A stretch of 64,000 bases of DNA, from NCBI GenBank assembly GCA_002633005.1, contig NMRA01000597.1:53988-117987 (forward strand), read 5' to 3'. Numbering within the stretch: position 1 is the stretch's first letter; every line of letters starts with the position of its first letter. The DNA comes from Phoronis australis (Eukaryota; Phoronida; Phoronidae). Shown piece after piece: positions 47,043 to 59,465 of this stretch. A program made the translations under genes and the position numbers. Under the pieces are notes generated by a model. It was given only the letters and a program-made list of their open reading frames with translations, ran no database searches and had not been told where the DNA came from.

Positions 47043-48287
47043 TATTTTTAAGCTGTATAAAGTTTATACTACTTTACTCTTCTTAACCGTCGGTAAATGC
47101 ATGACATTTCAACACCTATTTCATTTGTAATTGTTTGCAGCCTCGCCTGTAGTCACAATGTTTGCTAGTGTCTTACCTGATATTTATCGTGCTTGGTTCT
47201 CCGAACTTCATGTTAGTATTATGTATTTAGATAAGGCTTTTGTAAATTACTGTTTGTGTAGATTATGGCGTTTCTGTAAACGGTGACTGTAAATGCTTTG
47301 TATAATGTAAGTTTGTTTACAATGTTCGCGTATAGTTTTAGTCACTGGTTTTCTTCGCTGGACCAGTGTTTATTACAAGTATTCAAGGCTATGGCCCAAA
47401 GTACAGTTACATCCATTAAAGTTATTATACTAGAGAGGCATAAACATTTCTTTATATAACGACGATCTCTTACAAAATGAATGATAAATGAAACTAATAC
47501 CACCTTTGTCAGGGTTTTTTCGTTAAACCTAGACACTGGGACTGCTTCAATGCTTTTTCTGCATAAATTTAACCCTTAAATCCTGAAATGCTGAGCATGC
47601 AAGTATAAAGTGATGTTCATCTTCGATGTTATTTCGACGGAATTGAGATATGCGGTCGAAACAGGTAACAGAATTATGCCTGCCGGTTTCTGACAGCTAA
47701 ATCATGATTCGCACAACAAAATCGCGTCAAACCTTGTGTGAATTTTCTAGGTAAATCCGATAACAAGAAAGTTTCAAGCATGTTCTCTAATTTAATTTGT
47801 TACACAGAATTTGTTGAATGCACGACACTTTTCATTGTTCACGGTCTTTATTCCGTTGCGTTCATACTTTCTGAACAAAACTCTACTCTCTACTGAACAT
47901 AGATACAGTAACTGACCTAGCGACATAATTAAAAGACACACGATATTTCGAAACATACTTGTTTCATTCTCAAGTGAAGATAAAATGACGCAGTAATGCC
48001 ACCACAGAGTATAAGCTGACGACACACACAGTGAGACACGGCGGGTGTGAAATACTGCAAAGAATGACTAATTTAATTTGGGGAATGTATCAGCCATGTT
48101 TGGTCGTTAACTGTGCGTTGGTAGAGAATATATTTTGTTGTACAATATTATAGCCATGTTTGTTTGTTAATTGAGCGTTAACAATGGATATGACTTGATG
48201 GATTGGCCACTTTCAGGATTTTGAAAACTCCGGCATAACTGATACGTACAATACTACTGACATCCAGTGCATCAGATACTGTTATAT
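47043..48287. other. No supported gene
   Basis: The phrase ATAGCCATGTTTG recurs with variation around 48090-48160 as part of a weak local duplication. No motif or exon was recognised. Confidence 0.4.
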
Positions 48288-48658
48288 AGGTTTCGGGGAG
48301 GCGTGAATTGGACAACGTTCGGCTCCTTTGGAACACACACTGTATTCAAAAATATCGAAACGAACGTACCCTCTCACCCAGCGCCACCTATACTCAGCAC
48401 TTTGAAAGAGTTACGAACGAACGTTCACCCCATAGAAAGCCGGACATGCGGACTGCCTGCGCGCAGTAAGCGATGACAAACTCTTGTGGTGGTATCTGGC
48501 TCTTACACCCGTCGTACCCGATTGTGAGGAAGGGTCTCAAAAATTATTTGACTTGCTGCGGGACGAAAAAGACGTCAACAGGCCAAACATTGTGGACGAG
48601 GCGGATGAACTTTTAGCTCTTCTCCTCGACTTCTTGGTTTATTACTTTCATCTAATAT
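48288..48658 (+). pseudogene. Possible coding stretch with one frameshift
   Basis: A plus frame from about 48288 (after TGTTATATAG) to about 48440 reads NWTTFGSFGTHTVFKNIETN. It then appears to shift to a second frame with DDKLLWWYLALTPVVPDCEE, an acidic LLRDEKDVNRPNIVDEADEL and a TAA at 48656. Composition is protein-like, but the family is not recognised. It may belong with the exons at 48852 and 49070. Confidence 0.3.
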
Positions 48659-48851
48659 AATACTAAATATCGAGACAGCTATGTCGTGTAAATGTCGCTG
48701 TAAAAATTGAAGAGCACACTACAGTTATGCGGTGGCGCTGTATGCAATACACAATTAATGTCGAAGGCCGGCAGATCGTTACAGTAGACTCTTGCCAATT
48801 CCTCATTAGTGATGAAGTCTTGAATCAACAAAAGAATTTTCTTCATTGCAG

Positions 48852-49014
48852 TACATAAGAAAAATATTGGATGTTTTGGGAGAGGCAACGGCCCTAACTT
48901 TGGAGAGAACATGTTACAAGGTTCTTCCAAACAGCACGCCAGCGGTGTTATTTTTTATAAATCAACATGTGTGCATAGTGAGGGTGTTTAACTGGATTTC
49001 CAACGGTCTTTATG
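48852..49014 (+). CDS. Candidate exon, family unknown
   Basis: A 163-bp exon between acceptor TTTTCTTCATTGCAG and donor CTTTATG/GTAAGA, open in one frame: YIRKILDVLGEATALTLERT, then NSTPAVLFFINQHVCIVRVF. It leaves one base (G), which fits the acceptor at 49069 (codon Gly). Good splice sites on both sides make chance less likely, but no domain is recognised. Confidence 0.45.
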
Positions 49015-49069
49015 GTAAGAAATACTCGCAGACATGATCAGAATACAGGTGACAGATTGCTTTTTACAG

Positions 49070-49266
49070 GTCTTTTCACAGCGGTGAACATTTCTCTTCG
49101 CCTGCCATAAGTAGACATCGTGATGACAACCACAGCTGGTGATATCTTTCCTTTATTTAAGTATTTGTACAAATGGCCATCGGTCCAAAGTAAAACAAAC
49201 AAGGTCATTGGAGTGCTATGCACATTAGTCAGCATACACAAGCTGTTCCGTTTTTTAGATGCGTAG
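49070..49266 (+). pseudogene. Continuation exon with an in-frame stop
   Basis: After TTTTTACAG the frame set by the previous exon reads FTAVNISLRLP and hits TAA at 49108. The same frame is then open for another 51 codons (TTTAGDIFPLFKYLYKWPSV, then NKVIGVLCTLVSIHK) to TAG at 49264. Either the protein ends at the first stop, or this is a decayed gene with one nonsense change. Confidence 0.35.
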
Positions 49267-51029
49267 TATACGTATTTCACCACTGAGTGCCGCTTACACC
49301 ATGTTGTACATACTAGATGAAAATGGTAGACTTATAATTGGACAAGCTCAGTCCGCAATTTATTGTCAGTGTATGGTTTCTATGATGTTTGGGTAAACCA
49401 AGGAGTCGCATGTCAAGAGTCGTTTGTAAATATTTTCTACAAAAAACTTGACATGACAATCATACAAAATGCTGGTCTGAGAATTACATGAATAACATTG
49501 ATTAATACTCTTATGGGATACACATTAATTTTACGACAAAGTCTGGGTGCACCTCAAGTTGAAACTTCAGGGTTCAGTCCGTTTCTACGGTTTAACCGAT
49601 TTAGTTTAGCTTCCGCGATAACTTGTCAACACTGATGCTAGAAGTTTGGTAACAGCCGATATTTAAGGATGAAATATATGTTTGGGAAGAACTCATTTGG
49701 CACTCCGCCTTGTAAACTGAAGAGTTCTGTTCTTAACATGAAGGAAGTGGAAGGGCAATGTCACATATTTGTACGTACGATGAAAGCAAGAACTTTCGTG
49801 AACCTTCCCCGGCCCCTTATTGACCCAATCGAGATTATACCACAAATATAACAAAGCCAAATTGCCCAGTCACTTGCGATGTAACCTGCTCAATTTTTTA
49901 AGAGCCATTCTACGAGAAAAAAACTGCTCTAGCGGTCATGGAGTCAGCTTTAACTTCGTGGTGTGGCTGTGACACTCTTGTTGACCTCTTACTAATCTAT
50001 AGGCTTCAAGTATTCAAGAAGAAAATAACACATTTTTGCGTACCGAAAACAGAGACTTTAGGCTGTTGTTACTCATCCACTAATTTGCGTTCTTGCGACA
50101 TATCTAGTCCGAAAAATAACCGGCAGGTAGTCATCGAACCCGCGTCTAGTAAGTGACGAACAGGCTCTCTCCAACCACAGTTACAGTATGCCTACACGTA
50201 GTTTCAGCATTAAGCTAAAATTCTACAGTAAGGTTTTACTCGACTCGACTATTCGAGCATCTGTGCATTTTACAACGCTTACTATATAATTGGACAGGTC
50301 TATATAATTTCCCAAGTACTGGTTTCATCTAATTTTAACGTAATGCTAAGACCGCGCACCCCATATTGGGTGTATCTCGTAATTGAAAATCGTCCAGAAA
50401 CGAATAAATTACCCCGCTATGGCGAACTTCTCTTTTTGGAAACAGTACAGGAAACAGTTGACAGGGTGCGTCTCGAGTTGCCCAAAGGTCAAACAGCATA
50501 AAAATTGGTGACATCTAGGACTACGATAATGAAATAATCCCAGGTGATAATCGTTTGCTTTAATCGAACAGGATTAAAGAATAAACTAAATGAGCAAGCG
50601 ACACCTGGCGAGTAAGGAATATTTCTGTAACAGGAATCGGAGAGTGCAGCACCGATCTACTATTTTACTTTTTCGACTGTGTTTCGTTTCCAAAAGTGTT
50701 CATAGAGCTGTGCACTTTTTAGTTTGTTCGTATCGCAAGCTAAAGAACCGTGGTTGTATCTTATAAGGAGAGATCGAGTAGAAACAGGTTGCAAAACTAC
50801 AAATTTACAATACTTATCCGCTGGTCTCCGTCATCGTCATCCTCAATTATTTTTGTTTGTGTCGATTAATATCGGTCACGCCTCCAAAGCCAAATATTTC
50901 AAAGTAAAAGTCAAATTTTGAAAGTTACATTTGAAGCCAAAAGTTTACGTTAAGGTTGAGATTCTTGTCGATAGAAAATTGACCCGATGAAATCCGACTT
51001 ATAGTAATAAAAATAAAATAATAAACTTT
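49267..51029. other. No supported gene
   Basis: The frames at 49669, 49938 and 50724 have no motif or splice support. Confidence 0.4.
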
Positions 51030-52390
51030 ATTTATACATTTAAAAACATGTTTTAGCCAAAGGCTAATTTACAACAATAAATTAAATTTGAAAAATTATG
51101 GTACATTGAATTAAGTTACATTAAATTAAATGAATATTTTACCAATTAAATTTACAAATTGAATTAAAACTGTTAAAACTTTATAAGGTATATACAATAA
51201 ATTTTAGTGAAAACAAATGACCGAAAATGAAGAGAGGGACAGCCATGATGACCACATCCAAGGTAACTGTGTCTGAAGTCATAACCATCAGCCCCCTTTA
51301 GACTATTTGGTAAATCGTTCCACTGTCGAATGTCTTGAATTGAAAAGGACTAAGGGTTTGACAAAGTTCCGCGTCTGTGGACAGCAAAATTGTTTGAGGA
51401 AGAAAAGCCTGGTCCTGATTTGATGGCTGCTTCGAACGAGTAATAAGTTATGAGATAAATGAGCTGGTACATTATTGTGAACACGCCTATGCATCATACA
51501 CAAACGTCAACAGGCAGCCATCCCAGTCTCCGAAACATATGAGTTGATTGAGTGTCAAAAGGCACACCGAGAATAAGTCTGTCCGCCTGCTTCTGAGTCT
51601 TCAATAAACAGGAAACCAGTATTTTGTATTGCATCCTGATCACACAGTACTGAAATAAATGAAGAGAGGAAATACACAGGCAGTGAAATATTTCAGACGC
51701 CTTCTGTGGGAAGAAATGGTGATATGCACCGGAGAAGACCAAGACGCAGTGCCATTAATATAAGATCGGCGAGGGTCTTGTCAACAGTGACACCCAATAG
51801 TTTTTCAAAGTTAACCTGTTTGAGCTGCACACCCGAAATAGCCAGTTCAAGGTCACTTCTACTATGAGGCAATACTCATACATTTTGTTTTTTTTTTCAG
51901 TATTAATTACCATTTTGTTATCAAAACACCGGGTAGCAACTTTATCCAAATCAGACTAAAGTCTTTTCTTTACAGGGACCAGTGAGTTTGCCACAACAAA
52001 GTTATTCGAATCGTTTGCATACTTGTCAACCGTGCTATAGCAGACCAAAGAGATCATTTATAAAAAGCAAAAACAGCAGAGGTCCCAGGATGGATCCCTG
52101 GGAGACACCGTTTGTGATACCTCGGGACTCAGACAGATGTCCACTAAAGGATACAACATGGCACCTCCGTAAGAGGTATGATCCAAACCAGTCCAGTGAA
52201 ACGTTGTCAATCCTGTAAACCCGTAGGCTTGTTTAAAAGTATATCAGGATCAACAAGATCAAAAGCATTTTTAAAATTCAAAAATATGACACCAACGTTG
52301 TGACCACTATCTATACCCTGAACCCAGCCGTTAACAATATTAATGAGGGCAGTTTCACAGGAGTGGTCACTTCTGAAACTAGAAAACTGT
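51030..52390 (-). mobile_element. CR1/L2-like LINE reverse transcriptase, heavily decayed
   Basis: Read on the minus strand from 52390 down, the order of reverse transcriptase motifs is clear despite stops and shifts: VGVIFLNFKNAFDLVD (motif with the first catalytic Asp), a VSPRDPSWDL-type remnant of the GxxQGSxLGPLLF box, then KYANDSN, where YADD has become YAND. After it come VINTEK (NxxKTK box), a KLLGVTVDK-like thumb start and, near 51500-51300, a C-terminal RVHNNVPAHLS and SHQIRTR region. At least four frameshifts or stops separate the pieces. The 3' tail from 51000 to 51190 is very AT-rich with TTAAATTAAAT runs, consistent with a LINE tail. It is non-functional. Confidence 0.75.
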
Positions 52391-54657
52391 TACAAAATGC
52401 GCTAATTTAGGGGTTTAAGAGTTACTGCATGAGAAACTCAGGCAGATGCGGGAACATGACATGTCACAGACTTTTTGAAATATAGTTTATTTTTATATTA
52501 GGTGGAATGGTCAACACCTAAAGTGGTTGTGTTTAAAAATCTAACTTTTTCGCAAATTGCCTTCTCGGAATTTTTGGCTACTTTATGACTTCGGAAACCA
52601 TCAAATTTTAGCATTTTTGCTGCATCACTGCAACAACGACAAATTAACAAGAATGACGTACTGAATAAACACAAGTTGTATCATCTACGTGAAAATGTAA
52701 AAACCATAGTATTCACAATTTAGCTATTTCTTTTACTTTTTCAACCCACCTTAGTCGATCTGTGTACCTGGTGGAAATACCCTTCATTCGATCGCTATTT
52801 CTTTTACGGCGCAGAAAAGTAACATACTAAAGGTGGAAACTCATCCTTTGTAAAGTATACATATGTTAAAACACTCGTAGACAGCGACCTGTGCGTCCTG
52901 CATGCTTCGGATTGAAACCACCCACTTTGATAATATCGGTCGTCTTGTACACCATTATGGTCACAGTCCCATTAACAAACCAACAAAGTCCTTATGACTT
53001 AAGTGTAACAATAAACGATTTCAACACTATCATTAAGTTTTGCCAGAGCTTAAAATCTGAATTACATTAAAATTCTTGCGGCTGATGCTCAGAACTCTAC
53101 ATTGAAAACTGGAATTACGGCATCAAAGCCATTACATTTGTCGGTCCCGAAATGTCTGCTTTGGCGTCTAGTGACGTTTAGTTTTTTCCCAAAATGGGAA
53201 AGTAGAGACAACCAAAAATCATTGATGATTGACTGGTTTTTACTAACTATACCTTTTAAGTACAGAAGACCCACGGGGAGCACTAATCCTGTAAAGGTGT
53301 AAAGCTTCCGGGTAGCATTTTTGTTGCTCATCTGGGCCCGGTTTCATAAAAGTTATACGCCGCATAGCAACAATGACGTCGCATTATCATGCGCCAACTT
53401 GTAATTGTGAAACAATGCTCCTGACGTCATGCAACAATCAGACTTATCTAGCGGATAACTTTGAAGTTTTATGCAACCCAGCCTAGATGGCGTACCGGTT
53501 TACCGAGTCGTAAAATGAACCTTCTTGTGAACAAGTACGGTTGTATTCAAATAAAACACAGATCCATGACAATATTTTAAGGTAGAGCCAAACGGGTGAA
53601 TTTGAAAAATCCTGCATTTTTGGTGAACCTTTCAATGCATGGAAAACGTGTAACGGCTATTGCTATTTCTATTGGAGCTTTCGCCAACCTCCACTCAACA
53701 GTTCCTGAAGCAAGGTTTCAGCCAGTTGTTTTTACAATCATCATCAGGACTTCCTTTTTGGCGATGGCGGTTGCAAAGTAAATGCCTGAAACGTAGATCC
53801 GATGAAGCGTTGCAGGTTCAGGTGAGAATGGACCAGAAGATTCTAACCGTGATTATAAAACATCATTACCACAATATGAATTCGAGATGTACATGAAAAT
53901 ACTATATAGGGCTAAGAATGTCATTGGTTCATCTGAGCATTCCGATTTAGATCAGATATAAACCACTAGCAGATAAAGCATTTCAAAACATGTGCTTGCA
54001 GTAGTAAACTGCTGACAGGGTAAGGCCTTGATATCTTCATATTTTCGAAGCAGTGTGGGAGAGGTGCACAAACATTCCAAATCATCTATGTAAAATACTG
54101 ACCAAGGAACTTGGACTGAGTTTGTTAAACTCCCATAGAAGATTTTGATGCAGTACATGCTATGGATTTGGAAATAAACACAGACCACGAAAATGTGAAC
54201 TTATTTGAAGTATGGTATAGGTGATGTTAAGTGTTTCATCATCTAATATACATGGAAACTCTGACTTGCAACATAGAAAAACATATTGGTACAGTATTTA
54301 TTACACGGAAAGTTTGTACACCTTAGCCTGTGGCTGTGGTTGACATCGAATTATAGATAGGACACTTTAGTTTCCCACCTGTAAGTTGATTATAGTGCAT
54401 ATGAGTATTATACAAGTGTGGTTGTTAAAGTTGGTGCTCAATGTTTAACTTTCCGAGATCGAGATTAGTGATCAAAAGAAGTAAAAATAAAACCATACTC
54501 TCCCACACACTGTCAACGTCATACAAAAACAGAAGTAACGCAAAACGCTGATATGCGCCCACGACTGCAACTCTAAAAGTTTGCTTCCAGGTATGTCCAT
54601 AATATACAATATATTCAATAAAAACACTAGGTGATACAGCATACATTTTATCCATGC
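52391..54657. other. No supported gene
   Basis: The frames at 53089, 53596 and 54425 lack motifs. A GGGCCCGGTTTCATAAAAGTTAT-like phrase near 53334 and its degenerate inverse near 53450-53475 (AACTTTGAAGTTTTATGCAACCCAGCC) may be the ends of a small repeat. Confidence 0.35.
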
Positions 54658-55357
54658 GCGTTGAATCTGTCGAGGGAAATTTGGCCATATAATAAAGTTT
54701 TCCGTATTCACCTAGCACACTACTTCAACAGCGACCCCTGACATGGAAAGCTCAAAAGGTAGGTCAATGTCGACTCCACGTCTCCAACCGCATCGATCAT
54801 CAAACTTTCCGAATATAGCTTAAAGTAATACAGTTGCAGCAGTGTAACTAACACTCGACATGCAACCAGGCCCTAAAGGTAAAATCTGGAAAAAATGTTA
54901 ATTATAAGACACTTATGTCTCAGTTTTCAATTGATGAATACTATATCGTCTTCAACTCAGGCGCCGATTCCTAGGAAATTAAAATATCAAATATCAGGCT
55001 GTTTTTTTTAACTATTTCCAGATGTTACAAGCTCACTGCACATGCAGTTGCCGTTGTTTTCATCTTTGCTACCTCTTTTCAAAAAATAAATCGTTCCTTT
55101 TAAAACTTGCAACCTAACGCGCAAGTACATACATACAGGATGTGATCCTCCACGTGAACAGTCTGGGTGAAGTATTTGAAAAATCTGCCGAAAAAAATGT
55201 AAGAAACTTGGGGTTTGGAAGCGCATCGGATAAATACAAAACGTACCTCGATTAGCGTACATGAAGCACTATCCCGCTCGACCTCATCCGCGTATCGCGG
55301 AATAATGTCTCGTGGGATATTACTTCATGTACGCCACTCTCGGTACGTTTTGTGTGT
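54658..55357 (+). repeat. Dispersed repeat R28, copy 2 (direct partner of 28168-28849)
   Basis: Same order and orientation as copy 1, including ACTTCAACAGCGACC, ATGGAAAGCTCAAAAG/GTAGGT at 54743 and ACCAGGCC-type blocks. It differs mainly at the right end, where this copy has a complete inverted repeat. Confidence 0.65.
55237..55355. repeat. Inverted repeat, ~48-bp arms, at the end of R28 copy 2
   Basis: ACAAAACGTACCTCGATTAG followed by CGTACATGAAG on the left pairs with CTTCATGTACG followed by ACTCTCGGTACGTTTTGTGT on the right. The inner parts CACTATCCCGCTCGAC and GTCTCGTGGGATATT also pair. It could be a small hairpin element. Confidence 0.75.
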
Positions 55358-55789
55358 ATATTCATCTGAAACAAGACAACCACTGTCATGTTCTCGACAA
55401 AGATTGACAAAATTCTGTCCATCAAGATACTTGGTAGAGAACCACTAAAGATCCCACAGCACTCAGACATGACTTAAAACTCACGCCGGCCGTACCCTCC
55501 TCAATAATCATTATGTAACACATACAGATTTATCAAAAGGACTGTATAGATAATGGGCAGAGGTAAACAAACAAATTGCCACTCCGGGCACCACGACAGA
55601 CCCATCAGAAAACTTGTCAGTCATAATCATCTCAATAGGAACACATGAGCAAAATTTCTCAACTATTCTCCAAGCACTTTAACGGACAGAGAGCTCGTTT
55701 CCAGAAATAATAACCTTTAGTGGCACAGAATAATTTGAATCTAGTCGAAAATGGCAACTTGTCCTCGTTTCCTCAACAGAAACAAATTT
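55358..55789. other. No gene seen
   Basis: Nothing was recognised. Confidence 0.35.
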
Positions 55790-56110
55790 GCCATATTGCA
55801 CGAAAATACATCAAGAAACTTGGTAGACATAGAGGTAACCATAAAGAAATCCTAAATTGTCATTAGGGAGCACCATAGGAGATAGTCCAATCAACAATCA
55901 ATGTCAGGTGTTCTTGTTTCAATGGCAACATTTCCATATAGATTACGGAACATAGACCTACGCCAGGAAATTGAAAAGTGTAATCGTCTCCATAACTGAA
56001 ACCTATTTGAGAAATTTCATGAAAATCCGTTAAGTTACTTGCTAGATATAGAGACTAACATGAAGAAGTAAAATTGTCACTAGGGGCCCAGTGGTAGTCA
56101 AATACATCCC
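55790..56110. repeat. Two diverged ~210-bp tandem units
   Basis: Both units carry a TTTG(A/C)...ATT(T/G)CA(T/C)GAAAAT series, then AACTTGGTAGACATAGAGG or TACTTGCTAGATATAGAGA, and then AAATTGTCA(T/C)TAGGG. Divergence is high. Confidence 0.45.
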
Positions 56111-56587
56111 AAATATTCTCTTGTGTCATCCCATCTGTGAAATTTTACATCCACCAAGAGTTTGGTGATGCAGCAGTGGAAGCCAAACAAAAATACGGGG
56201 ATGACAGCATTATAAGCCCAACGCACATGCTTGCATGCACGCAGTCATATAGAACAAAGCAAAAGTAGTCAGACGATTTACACGTTTCCCCTTCATTTTC
56301 ACTCCCTACGGACGACCAGTGACCACTGAGTTTGACGACGAATTCTACTTCTGCCTAGCCGTCCTGGCAAGGAATTCTGGATCATTTTGGCTGAGTACTT
56401 TTGGCTTGCATTGTATATGAATGAAATTCTAATGAGCTAGGAACGACAGTTAAAGCGACACTCTCGGCATGAGAAGCAATTTACGGAAAATACCTTGGAA
56501 TCAAACTCACTAGCAGTATTACTTCATAGCAATAGACACACGGTAAGGTGCACAACAAGAATACAATAACACTGATGATTACGATCT
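56111..56587. other. 3' flank of the zinc finger/SAP-like gene, no gene seen
   Basis: Nothing was recognised apart from the overlapping shadow frame at 56481. Confidence 0.4.
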
Positions 56588-56869
56588 TCACGGACACTGC
56601 TCGAGATATTCCAGCAGAAGTTCTATGAGTGTGTTCTTCCATTTCAACTGTGAAGGAACAGTGATGCCTAAATACTGGCAAACAGCCCTTAAGTGTGCTA
56701 CTTTCAGCTTGTTCAAAGTCTTCTGTTGTGACAGGTGACACAAATCAAAGTTCTGAAACGTTACAGGGTGGGACACTACCGTTTGGTCAAACACACAAGC
56801 ACGCATCACAGCAAGTTCGATTGCCTGTGCAATAGTGGCATCATCTTCATCAGACTCTGAGCTGTATGC
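56588..56869 (-). pseudogene. SAP-like C-terminal part of the zinc finger/SAP family gene
   Basis: The minus frame continues in phase past the stop at 56870-56872. It has an acidic SSESDEDDATIAQAIE start, then a helix-rich end with LNKLKVAHLRAVCQYLGI and WKNTLIELLLEYLEQC before TGA. The spacing of Leu residues, with LR...CQYLGI followed by a basic stretch and a second helix, is that of a SAP-type DNA-binding motif. It follows the FFKRLAAQKKR segment of the previous entry directly, so the TGA between them is an in-frame nonsense change or a lost base. Confidence 0.6.
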
Positions 56870-57095
56870 TCAGCGCTTCTTCTGAGCAGCAAGTCTCTTA
56901 AAGAAGTATCCGATTTGCTTTGATGTGAGCCATTCTTCTGGTGCAAATCTCAACTGGCTAATGCCTTTCTTTGCGGTTCTCGTCTGGTTAGATTTCGTCA
57001 GTTTTCGTGCCTTTATCGAACCCGTCATTCAAAAACATCTTTAAGTTTTCATTCTTTCAGACCTTCGTCCTGATTTCAGAGCCCAAGCCATTGTG
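56870..57095 (-). pseudogene. Conserved core exon of the zinc finger/SAP family gene
   Basis: On the minus strand this starts after an acceptor-like TTCACATAG. In order it encodes WALKSGRRSERMK, FLNDGFDKGTKTDE and, after a one-base shift near 56990, GISQLRFAPEEWLTSKQIGY followed by FFKRLAAQKKR. I recall WALK..., an acidic F-x-x-G-x-K-T stretch, and EEWLTxxQIxxFFxRLAxxK as the signature of an uncharacterised family seen in many copies in cnidarian, lancelet and other invertebrate genomes, usually behind C2H2 fingers. A TAA within the stretch near 57030 and a TGA after KKR break it. Confidence 0.65.
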
Positions 57096-57769
57096 CTATG
57101 TGAATTTCCTGCTGTTTGGGTACTTGCTGTTTGCATGTTTACGCAAAAACCCATAAGATAATATATGTTATCTAGTCCAATGGCAGGATACCTGAACAAC
57201 AATGGTCAAATATTCGTGAACACCACTAATACACCTAATTCTAAGCCAACCCCCGTTCAAACACAACAAACACGGCTTTGGCAATCAAAACCACAGTTCA
57301 AAAACCCATGTGCATGAAGAAGAGAGCGTGAAGAGTGTTTATGATCACTGAAGTTGTGTTGGTGAGCTATGGTTCTCAGTGAATGCAAGACCAGGAGCCA
57401 TGTTTTTGGATGAGTAGCCATGTTTTGTGAACTCACGAATTGAGTTTACAAATCCAGAAGCTGTGTTCATAAGTGATAAACTTGTGCTGTTCGAGTACTC
57501 TGATTCATACATTAATCCACGTCAAAAAAATCCAACCTAAATTTGTGGGAATTTCCAAGACATGGCTAAAGGGGCTGTTGAGTATCATGTTCCACAACAG
57601 CTTAACATTTTGTTGGGTTGTAATATAGAACACCACACAGCACATTTCCATGTTGACTATAACGTCAACTAAGAACAGCCAGTGACTAAAATGCATAACA
57701 AAGGTTATATAATGCCAAATTTATGGATTTTTGATTCCAACAGGCATGCAATTAGATCATGAACTTCAC
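57096..57769 (-). other. Intron or spacer of the zinc finger/SAP family gene
   Basis: No homology to the family is seen here. The flanking splice-like sites (donor AGAAG/GTGAAG, acceptor TTCACATAG) support an intron, so this copy is not a processed retrocopy. Confidence 0.45.
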
Positions 57770-58092
57770 CTTCTGTTTCAATACCAATGACTTTGGCAGC
57801 CAACTTTCCTCGTATAACATCATAGCCACGATCTTCAGGGCTTGTTGGCTGTTTATCATGCCGCCCATGCTAACATGCTGCTCAAGTTTCTTTCGAGTTG
57901 CAAAAGTGCTGTTACAGCCATCTTCTAGACACACAGGAACATCTTTTTCTTTCGATTGCTAGCACTGGTTAGACGTTTCAACGAGGATGCAGCAGGACAT
58001 TCCTCAGCCAAAAGTTCCACTGGTTTGCAATCAGAATTTGGATTCTTCAAAAGCATCCCATCTCCCACATGCTTTAAAAGCAACCAATTTTC
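57770..58092 (-). pseudogene. C2H2 zinc finger exon of the zinc finger/SAP family gene
   Basis: After acceptor CTATTTAAACAG the minus frame reads ENWLLLKHVGDGMLLKNPN and EECPAASSLKRL. A single extra A then shifts the frame into VCLEDGCNSTFATRKKLEQH, a finger with C-x4-C, Phe, Leu and the first His. A second one-base shift restores the final His and a downstream GYDVIRGKLAAKVIGIE segment, also typical of the family. The exon ends at a possible donor. Two frameshifts in 320 bp mark it as decaying, or else the assembly is inaccurate here. Confidence 0.65.
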
Positions 58093-58314
58093 CTGTTTAA
58101 ATAGGTAAATTAGTAGTAAGCATTAGAATATGAGTCCTTTTTAAGCAATAAGCTAGGAAAGAATTTTCAACTCATGAGTGGCCATAAACCCATCAGGTCT
58201 TCCGTCACAAATTTAACTTCTGTTTTAGACCACATGTAGTTTTGGAACTGATTCTCAGAGTGTATGACTAATTACAGAGCGATTTCTGAGTAAACTCGGA
58301 ACAATCCAAATAGT

Positions 58315-58752
58315 TTATGTAATTGCATACAGTCCGTATTTTGAATTGTTATGTAATTCATCTTCAGATGAGAAGTTACTTATTTGATTCGTTCCTGGTA
58401 ATGAGTGCTGAACATTCTTTGCATTCCTCGGGCTGCAAACGCACACCTTACAGCCTGGATATTGGCAGTTGACTGAATAAAAATCAGTAGTAAACTGCAT
58501 ACGGTACCTTGGATATGTGATCTTTTGTTCTAACAGGCTGTCCACACTCCCATTTGTGTCAAATTGCCAATCAACTCCCATTCTTTCAAGGGATCTGGTG
58601 CGTTGACACTTCAGGTATTTGACAATATCTCTGTTGCAGGTTAATGCAAGTTTAAGTTCTTTTTCGATATTCGCAGCTTTAGAAAATGTGGAACAAGGCG
58701 CCGAGACCTCAAAGAACGAGCATTGAATCAGTGGCTCGTTGGCCACCCCCAT
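58315..58752 (-). pseudogene. Probable upstream exon of the zinc finger/SAP family gene
   Basis: This 145-codon minus frame starts MGVANEPLIQCSFFEVSAPC and contains IEKELKLALTCNRDIVKYLK, RSLERMGVDWQFDTNGSVDS and a Cys cluster CQYPGCKVCVC. It lies directly upstream, in the right orientation, of the finger exon. Whether 58752 is the true start is unclear. The link to the downstream exons is inferred from position only. Confidence 0.45.
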
Positions 58753-59465
58753 TTTGCTTCAGAGCATGACCTATTTTCGTGAACCTCATTCCGTTTCTTA
58801 GCTAAATGTCAATAACGCAATATTTCGCTGAAGCAACGCTCGCACCAATTCTGGTTATGTTGAATAAAATTTATGTGATTTCTTCCTTACAATTTGCTTC
58901 CAATTTGGATCATATTCTTCATATTTCCTGCTTTGACGCCGTCTATTGGTGGCAGTATGAAAGAGGTGAATGTGGTGAAAGTGCCTTCGCTAAAATGTAA
59001 ATTAGAGAATTAAAAAGGTGCTGTTCACAAAAATAAAGATATCATGTCAAAGACGAGAGCTGTAGCTATCACACTATCTATATGTTTATGGTGAGCAATT
59101 TTGCGCTCTTATGTAGGCCCCTAACTAAAGGGGAAGCTGTCTTTGGCAAGGCATTCAAAAATTCTTTAAAAATATTAAAACATGTCATTGTGATTTATTT
59201 TTGACAATCTCAATTTCAAAATGGATAGGCCTAGTAGTTAAGCCCCTCAATCATAGTTCCCACTGAAACATAGGTCATTTTCAACAGTCGCGCACAAGGG
59301 GTTATGGCCAATTTCTCACCCGATGTAGTTATTCGTTATACATTTATTAATTGACGAAAGACAAAACTATTGTGTAGATTTTTGGAGCGAATCAATCCGA
59401 AGTGATATGTATACTATATCATGACATGTCATGTTCCCAGAATATTACAAATTGCTTGACATTCC
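58753..59465. other. No supported gene
   Basis: The plus frame at 58806-59000 has no motif. It could hold the promoter of the minus-strand zinc finger gene. Confidence 0.35.
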
